A stretch of 64,000 bases of DNA from JAVJSD01 sp040219575 (GTDB taxonomy: Bacteria; Planctomycetota; Planctomycetia; Pirellulales; Pirellulaceae): contig JAVJSD010000013.1 in the NCBI GenBank assembly GCA_040219575.1, positions 215,376 to 279,375 of the forward strand, read 5' to 3'. This document shows positions 24,881-33,764 of this stretch, piece by piece (the first letter of the stretch is position 1; each line of letters starts with the position of its first letter). A program made the translations under genes and the position numbers. The notes beneath the pieces were generated by a model. The model ran no database searches and was not told the origin of the DNA. It saw nothing but the letters and a program-made list of their open reading frames with translations.

Positions 24881-25038
24881 CAGGCCGAGATGAGTAAACT
24901 CGCCAGGGATGTGATCCCCGGTTGCACGCCAAGCGACCCCATCACGCCGCCACGCCAATTCAATCCGACGCCGGGGATTCGCCGCCAACCGCCATGCGGC
25001 GCTGGGACAAACTCGGCGGCTCAAGGTATTGCGTGGCG

Positions 25039-26625
25039 TTACGCCGACGTCGCTTCGCTCTCCGGCAGCACGCTCCCCTGCGGTTGGCGGGCGAGGTAAA
25101 TCAGCATCGCCGCGCCGGTCAGGAAGATCGCCACGCTCACCAGTTGCGCGATGGTCAGCGCGGTGCCGAATTGGGCGGGCTCGTCGTTGCGAATCAATTC
25201 CAACAGGAACCGCGCGATCGGGTAGACGACGAGCATCACGGCGAACACGTCGCCGTCGTGACGGCGAAACGGATACAGCACCCACAGGAAGAAACACAAC
25301 AGAAACCCATTGATCGCGCTGTAGATCTGCGTGGGATGCACCGGCCGCGAGTAGTCGGGCAACTTGTCGAGGGCCACGTTGACACGACTTCCGTAATCCG
25401 TCACCACCGTGAAACTCGGCCCGGCCGAGTGCAACAGCACCTCGGCCACGTCAGCCGCCTTCAGCGGCGGTTGGAAGCCGTCGGCGATGCGCGCCAGCGG
25501 CGGCAACGTCACGCCACGCACTTCGTCGCCCGAGGTAAGCTTTCCGGTCATGTCCGCCGGGCCGCCCAGCGTGAGGTTGGAAACGATCCAGCCACGGCGG
25601 ATCGGACGCAACGCGAACCCCACTTGCCCACCCTCTTCCGACGGGGATTCCAAGACGGGAACCTCGACGACTTCGCCGTCCGCCTTTTCTACTTGAATCC
25701 TTGATCCAATCATGAGCGGCACGCGATCGGCGAGTCGGACCGCGTCGCGCGGCGTGAGCTGAATCGCCTCGATGACAACACCCGTCGTAAGGCTCGCCCT
25801 CACTTCCTCGCTGGCGTCGTCGTAGACATGCGCCACGATCGCCCGACCTTCCGCGTCGGACGCCAGCCGCAGACCGTGCAATTGCCCCAGTTCGCGCTGG
25901 TGGGCGTAAGGCGGACTGTCCTGCAGGGCGTACGCCGCGCGGCGGGGAAAGGTCATCTGCGGCGCCCAGTCCTGTTCGCAGACGCCGCCGAAGCAACAAC
26001 CGTTCATCAAACAGCCGATGCGTCCGAAGGCCAGGCCGATGAGCATGCTGGGGGCGATGATGTCGCCGACCGCCAGCACTTTGCGGAAGCTGTACCCGCG
26101 CCGCATGAGAAAGATCACACCGGCCGGCAAACCTCCCAAGACCGAACCGTAGACCACCAGCCCGCCCTGCGTAACGTTGAAGATCTGCATCGGTTCGCGG
26201 AGGTACTGGTCACGATATTCGATGATGAAGAACAACCGGGCGCCGACGATGCCCGCCAAAAACATCACGAACGCCATGGAGAAGATCAGCTCGGACTGGA
26301 TTCCCATCCGCTGCGCGCGATACGCCGCCAATCCGACGGCGGACACCACGCCGATCAGCATCATCACGCCGTAGCCGCGGATCGGCAGTCCCAGCGTCCG
26401 GCCGTCGTCCGCGATCTCCATCATCGGCGCCACATACACCAGCGCGGCGGCGAACACCAGCATCACCGGCAGGTAGCTCAACGTGTCGCCGTTGAATCCC
26501 TGCTTCCACGCCAGATAGGCCAACAGCAACGCGCAGGCGGCGATCCACACGATCAACGCCCAGCCGAAACCGAACATCGGCAGCGGCCCGAGTTGATGCG
26601 GTATCAGAAAGAAGGTCTGTTGCAT
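25039..26625 (-). CDS. lgt: Prolipoprotein diacylglyceryl transferase with inserted PDZ-like domain
   Basis: Lgt transfers diacylglycerol from phosphatidylglycerol to the lipobox Cys of prolipoproteins in the inner membrane. This protein has 528 residues against the usual 260-300. Family signatures are present: GLPIRGYGVMMLIG, GGLVVYGSVLGG, GLAFGRIGCLMNGCCFGG (near residue 200) and PVHPTQIYSAING (near 428). Multiple membrane helices frame them. The extra length is an insert at about residues 235-425, between the GCCFGG loop and PVHPTQ. Its second half (about 345-415) reads like a PDZ domain (IVSNLTLGGPADMTGKLTSGDEV). It probably follows panC in one transcript, with 58 bases between them. Confidence 0.9.
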   Translation of the reverse strand: MQQTFFLIPHQLGPLPMFGFGWALIVWIAACALLLAYLAWKQGFNGDTLSYLPVMLVFAAALVYVAPMMEIADDGRTLGLPIRGYGVMMLIGVVSAVGLAAYRAQRMGIQSELIFSMAFVMFLAGIVGARLFFIIEYRDQYLREPMQIFNVTQGGLVVYGSVLGGLPAGVIFLMRRGYSFRKVLAVGDIIAPSMLIGLAFGRIGCLMNGCCFGGVCEQDWAPQMTFPRRAAYALQDSPPYAHQRELGQLHGLRLASDAEGRAIVAHVYDDASEEVRASLTTGVVIEAIQLTPRDAVRLADRVPLMIGSRIQVEKADGEVVEVPVLESPSEEGGQVGFALRPIRRGWIVSNLTLGGPADMTGKLTSGDEVRGVTLPPLARIADGFQPPLKAADVAEVLLHSAGPSFTVVTDYGSRVNVALDKLPDYSRPVHPTQIYSAINGFLLCFFLWVLYPFRRHDGDVFAVMLVVYPIARFLLELIRNDEPAQFGTALTIAQLVSVAIFLTGAAMLIYLARQPQGSVLPESEATSA

Positions 26626-26683
26626 GAACCCGGGCTACGCGCGAGGGCGGTTGATGCGAGGCGGGGAGAGGTCGGTCGGCGCC

Positions 26684-27562
26684 TCATGAGGGCGAGATCC
26701 GCAGGTTGTCGATCAGCCGGGTCTTGCCGACGCGGGCGGCGATCAACGCGACGAACTCCCGATCGAGACAGGCCAGCGCTTCGAGCGACTCCGGTTCGAC
26801 CAGCGCCACGTAGTCGACGTCCGTCACCTCGGCTTCGAGCAACACCTGCTGCATCGCGCCGCGGACGGTGTTGGCGTCGCGCTCACCGGCGGTCACGAGT
26901 TCTTTCGCGCGCCGCAGGCCGCGGGAGATCGACAGCGCCCGGCGGCGTTCCTCGTCGCTGAGATACGCGTTGCGCGAACTGAGCGCCAGGCCGTCGGACT
27001 CGCGCACGGTGGGGCAGACCACGATCTCGCAGGGCACGTTCAGGTCGCGGACCATGTGCCGCACGACGACCGACTGCTGATAGTCCTTGTGGCCGAAGTA
27101 GGCCCGATCGGCCCCGGCCAGATTCAACAACTTCAGCACCACCGTGGCCACACCCGCGAAGTGGCCCGGGCGGCATTCCCCCTCGAGCGGCCGCGCCGAG
27201 GCGGGCGGCTCGACGCTCGTCGAAAAACCCGGCGGGTACATTTCTCCCGCCGCCGGCGCGAAGACGATCTCGACCCCCAATTCGCCCAGCATCTCCAAAT
27301 CGCGCGCAAGCTGCCGCGGGTAGCGGTCGAGGTCCTCGCCGGGACCGAACTGGGTCGGATTCACAAAGATCGTGGCGATCGTCACGTCGCACTCGGCGCG
27401 GCTGGCCCGCACCAGGCTCAAATGCCCCTCGTGCAGGGCGCCCATGGTCGGCACGACGCCAATCCGCTTTCCGACACCGCGAAGCGCTTGCACGGCCCGT
27501 TGCAAGGCCAGACAGGAATCGATGACTTGCGGAGGTGCGGGCGGCGCCGAAATCGGGTGCAT
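26684..27562 (-). CDS. panC: Pantothenate synthetase
   Basis: The cytoplasmic enzyme joining pantoate and beta-alanine with ATP in coenzyme A synthesis, 292 residues, normal length. ATP-binding PTMGALHEGHLSLV contains the HxGH motif of this nucleotidyltransferase superfamily. IFVNPTQFGPGED, FGHKDYQQ and LSSRNAYLS (KMSKS-equivalent region) follow in order. A short Pro-rich N-terminal extension precedes the conserved start. It is the upstream gene of the panC-lgt pair and is divergent from the POTRA-domain gene. No other pantothenate gene is in the window. Confidence 0.95.
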   Translation of the reverse strand: MHPISAPPAPPQVIDSCLALQRAVQALRGVGKRIGVVPTMGALHEGHLSLVRASRAECDVTIATIFVNPTQFGPGEDLDRYPRQLARDLEMLGELGVEIVFAPAAGEMYPPGFSTSVEPPASARPLEGECRPGHFAGVATVVLKLLNLAGADRAYFGHKDYQQSVVVRHMVRDLNVPCEIVVCPTVRESDGLALSSRNAYLSDEERRRALSISRGLRRAKELVTAGERDANTVRGAMQQVLLEAEVTDVDYVALVEPESLEALACLDREFVALIAARVGKTRLIDNLRISPS

Positions 27563-27730
27563 GGCGGACTTTTCGGAGAATGAGAGGTGGTTCCTGTGGA
27601 ATTCTACCGGGAACGCCGCCGCGCGACGAGGCGGACTGCTGTTGCCCGGACTCGCCGCGGCGGACTAAATTGGCCTATCGCCCTTCTGATTCGGTTGCTA
27701 CCGGGCGCTCTCACGGACGAGGAGTCAACC

Positions 27731-30166
27731 ATGCGCAGGCGGTTGTATTTGCTGGCGTTGGCGACGCTGTCGGTCTTGCTTTTGCAAGCGGCGGCGAACT
27801 TACACGCACAAACCGAGCCGGTCGGCGACCTGTGCCATCCTTCGCGGATCGTGGTTCGTGGGGCGGCGGACTTCACGGAAGAGCAGATTCGCCAAGCGCT
27901 GTTCGACGATCTGGAAGTGCTGCTCGCCGCGCACCCGTGCGCGCCGCTGGCGGAGTATCCCCACGTGATTCGTCGCCGGTTGACCGCGGGCTACGAGGCC
28001 AACGGCTATCGCGATGCGACCATTTCGACGTCGTTCGACCGCCAGCAGCAGCGAATCACGGTCGACGTCGAGGAGGGGAAGCAGCACCTCAGCGGCGAGA
28101 TCGTAATCGAAGGGGCGAAGCAACTCGACGTCGAGCAGCTCGTGCAGCGTCTCACGCAGCCGCAGTCGGCCGCCAACGTCTCGGCGAATCCGCCTCCGGC
28201 GAAAGACGGCGGCCCGGTCGAGAACCTCAAACAAATGGCGGCGCAGTCCCAACCGCCCATCTGGCGGACGGGCAAGCCGGCGCCGTTCGGCTTTTCGGAG
28301 CAGCAACGGCTGATCGGAGAGGTCCGCAAGGCGCTGGCCGATCTCGGGTTGCCCTTCGCCCGCTTCGAACTGAGCGTCGAAGCCCAGCCGGACAGCGACC
28401 GCGCACGGCTCAAGATCGAGATCACCGACGAGGGCCGGCCCGCCGTCGTCGAGGCGGTCGACGTCACCGGCGCCGAGCGCAATTCGCGCGAATCGATCCT
28501 GGACCTGATCGGACTCGAGCCGGGGCGGCGATTCACCACGATCGACGAAGCGCGGGCGATGGAGAAACTGCAGGAGACCGGTCGCTTCCTGAAAGTGGAT
28601 GTCGAGACCGAAGAAAACGTCCTCGGCGAAGGCGTGCGAGTGCGAATCAATCTGGTCGAGTATCCGTACGCTCCCCGGTTGGGGGAACCGCTCACGGAGC
28701 GGCAACAGTTGATGGTGAAACTCCGTCAGTGGCTCGTCGAGTTCGAGCACAGCGGAGACGACCTGGTCGCCGGTGCGGTGGGGTCCTCGTTCGGCTTCGA
28801 CATGGCGTTCTCGCCGAGGCGGGGCATGATCGGCTCGTTCTGGAAGAACCCACAGGAAAAGGACGACGCTGCATCGAGCTTGTTGCGGACGCTGGCCGTC
28901 TCGGACGACCGATTGGGCTACTACAATTTCTCCGCCGGCCGGATGCTGAACTATCCTTCTCCGGAATCGCAGATCGCCCTGACGCTCTCGTTGAAGGCCA
29001 ATCCTGACTATGAGGACGGCAGAGACTTTGTGCTCGGCTTCGGATTCAACGTCCGCAGCCGGAGCGACGACGAACCGCTCCCCGTGAATCTGAAGATTCA
29101 ATGCACCGCCGCCGCGGCCTTCGCCCTGGCCCACCACTTCGACGAGCCCGGCGTGGTCGAAGACGGCAAGATCGTCCTTCGGCACGACACCGACGAATTG
29201 ACGCTCGACGTCGAGACCGGACGGCTGATTTCGTGCGTCGTCTTTGATGAAGCCGACAAGCAGAAAGAAGTAGCGCGGCTTGTCAGCGAGGCCGGCGCGC
29301 TCTCGGAGAGGTTGCGCCGACTCGATCAGCGCGCCGCGGGACTGGAAAATGCGTACGACGCCAAGCGACCGCTTTCTTCATTGATCGACTACGCGCTCGA
29401 AGACGGCCTCGTCGAATTCTGTTTCGACCTGTGCGAGATCGAGGAAACGAACAAGCAGCGCCAGCAATGGGAGCGGATGGCGCCGACCGTCCGCCGCGTC
29501 GTCGCCGCCGGCGTGCTCGAACCGATCGACCGACTGATCGCCGAGCATGGAAAGAAGAAACCGCAAACATTCAAGATCCCCTCGTCGCATTGGGGGAAGG
29601 CCCCGAGCCAGAATCCCATGACGTGGATCGGCGCGCTCGCCCTCTCGACCGCCGACGAGCTGTTTCCCCACCGCAGTTGGCCCTGGACCGTCTGGCGGGA
29701 GACGGGGTTGGTCGTCGCCAGTCAATCCCGCTACACCGGACAGGAGATCAACCGCTTGCTCTCCGCTCCCGAAAGCGGGCCGCTATGTCATCTGGTGATC
29801 GCCGGTCTGTTGCATGCCCGAGGTGTTCCCCAGGCGCGGTTGGCGGCGGAGCGCGGACTCACCCGGCTGTCGGTGTTCGACTTCCAGAACGACTGCCGCG
29901 CGCTGTTCGATAAAGAGATGGCGCTGGGCGCCGCCCTGCTGAAGCTGGCGGAGGCCGCGCGGGAGTTGAACGACGAAGAAGCCGGCGCCGTGGGGCGTGA
30001 ACTGCTGGGTGAGAACGCGCGGCATTTCGTCGAGTGTGTGCGCACGCTCCGCGAGCGGCGCGACGAGCCGGTTGAAACGGTCCTGCCCGAGGCGCTGGGG
30101 CGCCTGTGGGAGCAGGAGTTGCTGCACACCGTCAGCCGGGCCCTGGAAGACATCCGACAGCGATAA
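27731..30166 (+). CDS. POTRA-domain exported protein without visible barrel
   Basis: An 811-residue exported protein. The ATG at 27731 starts a signal peptide (RRRLYLLALATLSVLLLQAAA) and has AGGAG just upstream (27719-27724); the frame is open to 27587 without signal character. At least two POTRA-like units, as in BamA/TamA, are visible: one near residues 35-120 (IVVRGAADFTEEQIRQALF, ending GYRDATISTSF) and one near 235-310 (VVEAVDVTGAERNSRESIL, with QETGRFLKVDV). BamA proteins end in a 16-strand barrel with a terminal aromatic; here the rest is largely helical, charged and ends in LEDIRQR, so no barrel is apparent. It may be a periplasmic partner of an outer-membrane assembly complex, which is inference. 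The membrane-protein gene follows 75 bases later. Confidence 0.7.
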   Translation: MRRRLYLLALATLSVLLLQAAANLHAQTEPVGDLCHPSRIVVRGAADFTEEQIRQALFDDLEVLLAAHPCAPLAEYPHVIRRRLTAGYEANGYRDATISTSFDRQQQRITVDVEEGKQHLSGEIVIEGAKQLDVEQLVQRLTQPQSAANVSANPPPAKDGGPVENLKQMAAQSQPPIWRTGKPAPFGFSEQQRLIGEVRKALADLGLPFARFELSVEAQPDSDRARLKIEITDEGRPAVVEAVDVTGAERNSRESILDLIGLEPGRRFTTIDEARAMEKLQETGRFLKVDVETEENVLGEGVRVRINLVEYPYAPRLGEPLTERQQLMVKLRQWLVEFEHSGDDLVAGAVGSSFGFDMAFSPRRGMIGSFWKNPQEKDDAASSLLRTLAVSDDRLGYYNFSAGRMLNYPSPESQIALTLSLKANPDYEDGRDFVLGFGFNVRSRSDDEPLPVNLKIQCTAAAAFALAHHFDEPGVVEDGKIVLRHDTDELTLDVETGRLISCVVFDEADKQKEVARLVSEAGALSERLRRLDQRAAGLENAYDAKRPLSSLIDYALEDGLVEFCFDLCEIEETNKQRQQWERMAPTVRRVVAAGVLEPIDRLIAEHGKKKPQTFKIPSSHWGKAPSQNPMTWIGALALSTADELFPHRSWPWTVWRETGLVVASQSRYTGQEINRLLSAPESGPLCHLVIAGLLHARGVPQARLAAERGLTRLSVFDFQNDCRALFDKEMALGAALLKLAEAARELNDEEAGAVGRELLGENARHFVECVRTLRERRDEPVETVLPEALGRLWEQELLHTVSRALEDIRQR

Positions 30167-30241
30167 CGCGGCGCGCTTTTCATCGCCAAGCGGCGGGCGT
30201 ATGCTGGCGGAGTTCCTCTCCCGCAACACGAACTCGTCGCC

Positions 30242-31528
30242 ATGACGCCGCTGACCCTGGCCAAGTTCCTCATCGGCTCCCGCGAGGCGATCGAACAGAT
30301 CGCCCGCGCGCCGCAGGCGATCTTCGTGGGCCTGCTATTCGTCCTTTCGGCCGGCCTGGCCCGGGAGTACGACGGCGAGGATTTGCTGCACGAGCCGTGG
30401 CATCTGCTGCTGCCGCTGGCCGCCTCGCTGGCGACCGCCACGCTGTTGTACTTGCTCGTCGCCGGCGTCGGCTTTTGCCGCGGCGCGGGCATACGGCCGT
30501 TTCTGCTTCGCTACCGCGCGTTTCTTTCGCTGTACTGGATGACCGCCCCACTGGCCTGGCTCTACGCGATTCCCGTCGAACGCTTCCTGTCGCCGTTGGA
30601 TTCCATCCGAGCCAATCTGTGGTTGTTGGGAATCGTCGCGCTATGGCGCGTGCTGTTGATCACGCGGGTCGTCTCTGTGCTTTATCGCACTCGCTATCTT
30701 GCCGCGCTGCTGGTCGTCATGCTGATGGCGGACGTGGTCGCGGTGTCCGTGATCGTGGCAACGCCGAGGCCGGTCGTCGGAATCATGGGCGGCATCCGGC
30801 TCACCGAAGCGGAGTCGCTCATCCACGCGACTTCGTGTCTCATTATCATCTTTGGAGTGTTGTCGATACCGATTTGGTTCTTCGGCGCAGTTTTCGTGGC
30901 GATTCCGCTGGGTGGAAAGAGGGGCTGGTTGTGGACGATTTCCGCCGACGCACTTCCGCTGCGCGTCGGTTGGGGCGCATGGACCGTCGCGGCCTCGCTG
31001 CTGGTTGTCGGCGTCGCCTTGCTGCCGCTGGCGCAGCCCGAGCAACAGCGCCGGTGGATCGTCGAAGATCAGTTGCGCCATGGACGCATCGACGAGGCCC
31101 TGCAATTCATGAGCAAACTGGACCGTGACGACTTTCCACCCTACTGGGATCCCCCGCCGCGGATCGGGTACGGAGAACGCAAACCCGATATGTGGTCGAT
31201 TCTTAAACTCGTTCAGGAAGAGAAGATCGCCCCTTGGGTTCGTGAGGTTTACATCGAGAAACTCGTTTCGCGGACGCAATACCCGGTGTTCGACGAGCGG
31301 GACCAGGTCGTGAATATCACGGAGTTGGATGACGACAATCTAAGGCGCTATGTAAACTTCATCGCCTCGCTGCCCGAGCCGCAACAAGTCGCCTCCCACC
31401 ATTCCAGGCTCGTGGACGAGGCGTTGTACGAATATCGTGATGAAGAGTATGTAGAACGGGAAGACTTGAGTGCTATGCGTCGCAACGCACTCAAGAAGCT
31501 CGAGTCGCTCGAATCAGACGACGAGTGA
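30242..31528 (+). CDS. Multi-pass membrane protein of unknown function
   Basis: A 428-residue protein I do not recognise. About seven hydrophobic segments occupy the first 275 residues (for example IFVGLLFVLSAGLA, LLLPLAASLATATLLYLLVAG, YLAALLVVMLMADVVAVSVIV and TVAASLLVVGVALLPLA). The last 150 residues are soluble and charged, with an acidic end (LESLESDDE). There is no ATPase, transporter or enzyme motif. It follows the POTRA-domain gene by 75 bases in the same direction and is probably co-transcribed, so a role in the same envelope process is possible but not shown. The hydrophobic N-terminal part without a cleavable signal suggests an inner-membrane location. Confidence 0.75.
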   Translation: MTPLTLAKFLIGSREAIEQIARAPQAIFVGLLFVLSAGLAREYDGEDLLHEPWHLLLPLAASLATATLLYLLVAGVGFCRGAGIRPFLLRYRAFLSLYWMTAPLAWLYAIPVERFLSPLDSIRANLWLLGIVALWRVLLITRVVSVLYRTRYLAALLVVMLMADVVAVSVIVATPRPVVGIMGGIRLTEAESLIHATSCLIIIFGVLSIPIWFFGAVFVAIPLGGKRGWLWTISADALPLRVGWGAWTVAASLLVVGVALLPLAQPEQQRRWIVEDQLRHGRIDEALQFMSKLDRDDFPPYWDPPPRIGYGERKPDMWSILKLVQEEKIAPWVREVYIEKLVSRTQYPVFDERDQVVNITELDDDNLRRYVNFIASLPEPQQVASHHSRLVDEALYEYRDEEYVEREDLSAMRRNALKKLESLESDDE

Positions 31529-31546
31529 CGTCGGTCCCACGACGTC
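31527..31546 (+). terminator. Stem-loop overlapping a stop codon
   Basis: GACGTCG (31527-31533) and CGACGTC (31540-31546) are perfect complements with a GTCCCA loop, beginning within the TGA of the membrane-protein gene. No T-run follows, so Rho-independent termination is only a possibility. Confidence 0.35.
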
Positions 31547-31600
31547 GCCCAATGTTGACGTCGCCCACGTCCATGTCGCCTGCGGGCTAAATCCGGGCGA

Positions 31601-33001
31601 CTAGGGGAAGACCAGAACGGCGCCCATCACAGCGGCCGCCTGCACGGCGGCGGCGGAGAGACGCAGCGGCGTGCGGTTGTAGCGGAAGGGGGCGTAGCTG
31701 CCGGGGCGGTAGTGGCCCAGGCTGTACTGGCAGTTCCAGCGACTGGTGGCCGCCATCTTGTAGGGCAGCATCGGCAACGTGCCGAAGAAGTGGGCCGCCG
31801 AAACGGCCGGCTGCACCAGACCCAGCGAGTAGCCGTGCCGTTCGAGATTGACTTCCTCGAACCGCAACGGACCGTAGCACAGCCCCTTGGCCTCCCAACT
31901 GAAAGCGTACATGCCCCAGTCGCGGGTGGCGCCCATTGACTGGTGGATCTCGCCCACGCGGGCGAACAGCGGACCGGCGTAGTCGGTGGGAAGTTCGCCG
32001 ACTTCGGGACGAATGTCGGCGCCGACTTGCCCGATGGGGCGCAGTCCCTCGTCGTTCAGCAGCGCCGGATCCGCCTTCAACGTGGCGACCTCTTCCAGTC
32101 CGCCTGCTTCCAGCGGCTGGGCCAGGACGATCAGCGAATTTGCAGACGAGTCGTCGTCCGACTCCACGGCCGCGCGGAGCAAATTCTCGACTTCGGGCGA
32201 CTGCGGCTGACTTGTGGCGGGGTCGCGTTCGAGCTCTTCGCCGATCGTCGGCTCGACCATCAACACCAGCGACGGGCCTCGGGAGGTGAGGCGATAGTCG
32301 AGAATCTGGGGCTTTTGGCTCGCGAGCGTGGCGGTGGTCTTCTCGGAGATTCCGGCGAGAACGCTCTTGGCGGCGTCCTTCGCGTCCTGTTTCGCGGTGG
32401 AGTCTTCCTCGCTGCCGGCCCGACTCGGACCTGTGCGCGGCGCCATCAGCGACGGTATGCCGACGGTCGCGGTGGAATCAACATCCGGCGAAGGCGTTTT
32501 GCTCGTGGGAAGCGAACTCGACGTCTGGTCGGATTCCCGCTGCTTCACATGGACGCGGATGGTCGACTGGAAGCCGACGAGTTGCGATTCGCTCTCCGAC
32601 GGTTCGGGCGACTGATCGGAAATTCGCGCCACGGCGGGTCGGCGAGTCGGGGCGGAGTCGTCGTCCGGCCTGGCGTCGCGATCCGCAGCGTCGGTCTGCG
32701 AGCTGATCCGGTAAACCACTCCCTTGGATGCTCGTTCTCGAACCTCTGCCGGGGGGGCCGTGACAGGCGCCGGTTTGTCGGGCGTCGACTTCTTCTGCGC
32801 ATTCTTCTGCACACTCTTCTGCTCAGGGGCGACCTTCTGCGCAGGGGCGACGGCCGGGGCGACTTCGACAAAGCGGATGAGCGCGCTGGTCTTCGCGTTT
32901 TCTCCCTCTTTTCCATCTTCTCCCCGGGCGGCGCACGAGAACGCCAGCAGCACGCTCGCCGCCAACATCACAGCCAAACAGGGATTGATGTCTTTTTTCA
33001 T
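31601..33001 (-). CDS. Exported Ser/Pro-rich protein of unknown function
   Basis: A 466-residue exported protein, not assigned to a family. The start at 33001 opens a signal peptide (MKKDINPCLAVMLAASVLLAFSCAARGED); the frame continues upstream to 33211 without signal character. The Cys in LAFSC is not in a canonical lipobox, so lipoprotein status is unclear. Residues about 45-330 are low complexity: Ala/Pro/Lys-rich near 45-90 (QKVAPEQKSVQKNAQKK), then Ser/Asp/Thr-rich, probably disordered. The last 130 residues look folded, with aromatic-rich sequence (WGMYAFSWEAKGLCYGPLRFEE, SLGHYRPGSYAPFRYNRTPL) and a hydrophobic C-terminus. It is convergent with the membrane-protein gene and divergent from the giant gene. 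Confidence 0.75.
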   Translation of the reverse strand: MKKDINPCLAVMLAASVLLAFSCAARGEDGKEGENAKTSALIRFVEVAPAVAPAQKVAPEQKSVQKNAQKKSTPDKPAPVTAPPAEVRERASKGVVYRISSQTDAADRDARPDDDSAPTRRPAVARISDQSPEPSESESQLVGFQSTIRVHVKQRESDQTSSSLPTSKTPSPDVDSTATVGIPSLMAPRTGPSRAGSEEDSTAKQDAKDAAKSVLAGISEKTTATLASQKPQILDYRLTSRGPSLVLMVEPTIGEELERDPATSQPQSPEVENLLRAAVESDDDSSANSLIVLAQPLEAGGLEEVATLKADPALLNDEGLRPIGQVGADIRPEVGELPTDYAGPLFARVGEIHQSMGATRDWGMYAFSWEAKGLCYGPLRFEEVNLERHGYSLGLVQPAVSAAHFFGTLPMLPYKMAATSRWNCQYSLGHYRPGSYAPFRYNRTPLRLSAAAVQAAAVMGAVLVFP

Positions 33002-33764
33002 TGTCCTGCCGGGACTTGGGAGCTTGATCGGGGCGGCACTGCGATTACCGGAGTGGGTGCTCTCCCTCTCCGGGCACACGCGCAATGGGATCGGCGCGGC
33101 GGTTGAACTGCAACTGTGTCTTCGGCCGGCGACGCGCGTGATCTGCACGAAACCAATAACCCCTTCAGGCGGTACATCGGTGGCCGTGCGGACAATCGCT
33201 ACAACCCGCAAACTTTAACAGCCCCCCGGCCGGAGTTGCCTGCGATCGGGAAGCGGTTGCACGGCCCGAAACTGCCCCTGAGGGACTGAAACCACCCACG
33301 AGACGGGTAGTGTTCGTTGAGACAGGTAGAAATCCCCCGGCCGGCAACTATTTGTAACTGATAGGTCTGCTGCGATTGTGCGCGCCCGGCTGGGCGCCGT
33401 GCCGTCGGAGGGGCGGACGCGGGAGTTGCCTGCGTTGCCGCGTTTGCCCTGTTTCGTTGCAACGTCTCTAGCCCGTAAGCATAATCGAGACCTATTGTCG
33501 CCGCGTCGAAACCACCTGTTGCTGAAAAGATTTAGCTCGTCGAACGGATCCGCACGCCGGATCGCCACGACTCCCACTGGTGAATGCCGAGGTGTGCAGC
33601 CGTTTGGGGGGAATGCTGCTTCCCTTCCCAGCCACTGACTCCTCCCACGTGTCGAATGCGTGATTCACCTGCGCGAGGCTGTGCGGTCGCTGTGTCGCGC
33701 GATGGAGCGCCTGTCTCAACGTATCGCGCGCCGCTCGCACGTTTACCGATAGGAAACTGTCTGG
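33002..33764. other. 763-base upstream region of the giant gene
   Basis: No confident gene is present; a 74-codon plus frame (33584-33808) overlaps the giant start and looks random. Direct repeats GGAGTTGCCTGCG occur at 33232-33244 and 33422-33434, and CCCCCGGCCGG occurs twice (about 33222 and 33334). The region must contain promoters for the two divergent genes, but none was recognised. AGGA at 33751-33754 is the probable ribosome-binding site of the giant gene. Confidence 0.6.
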
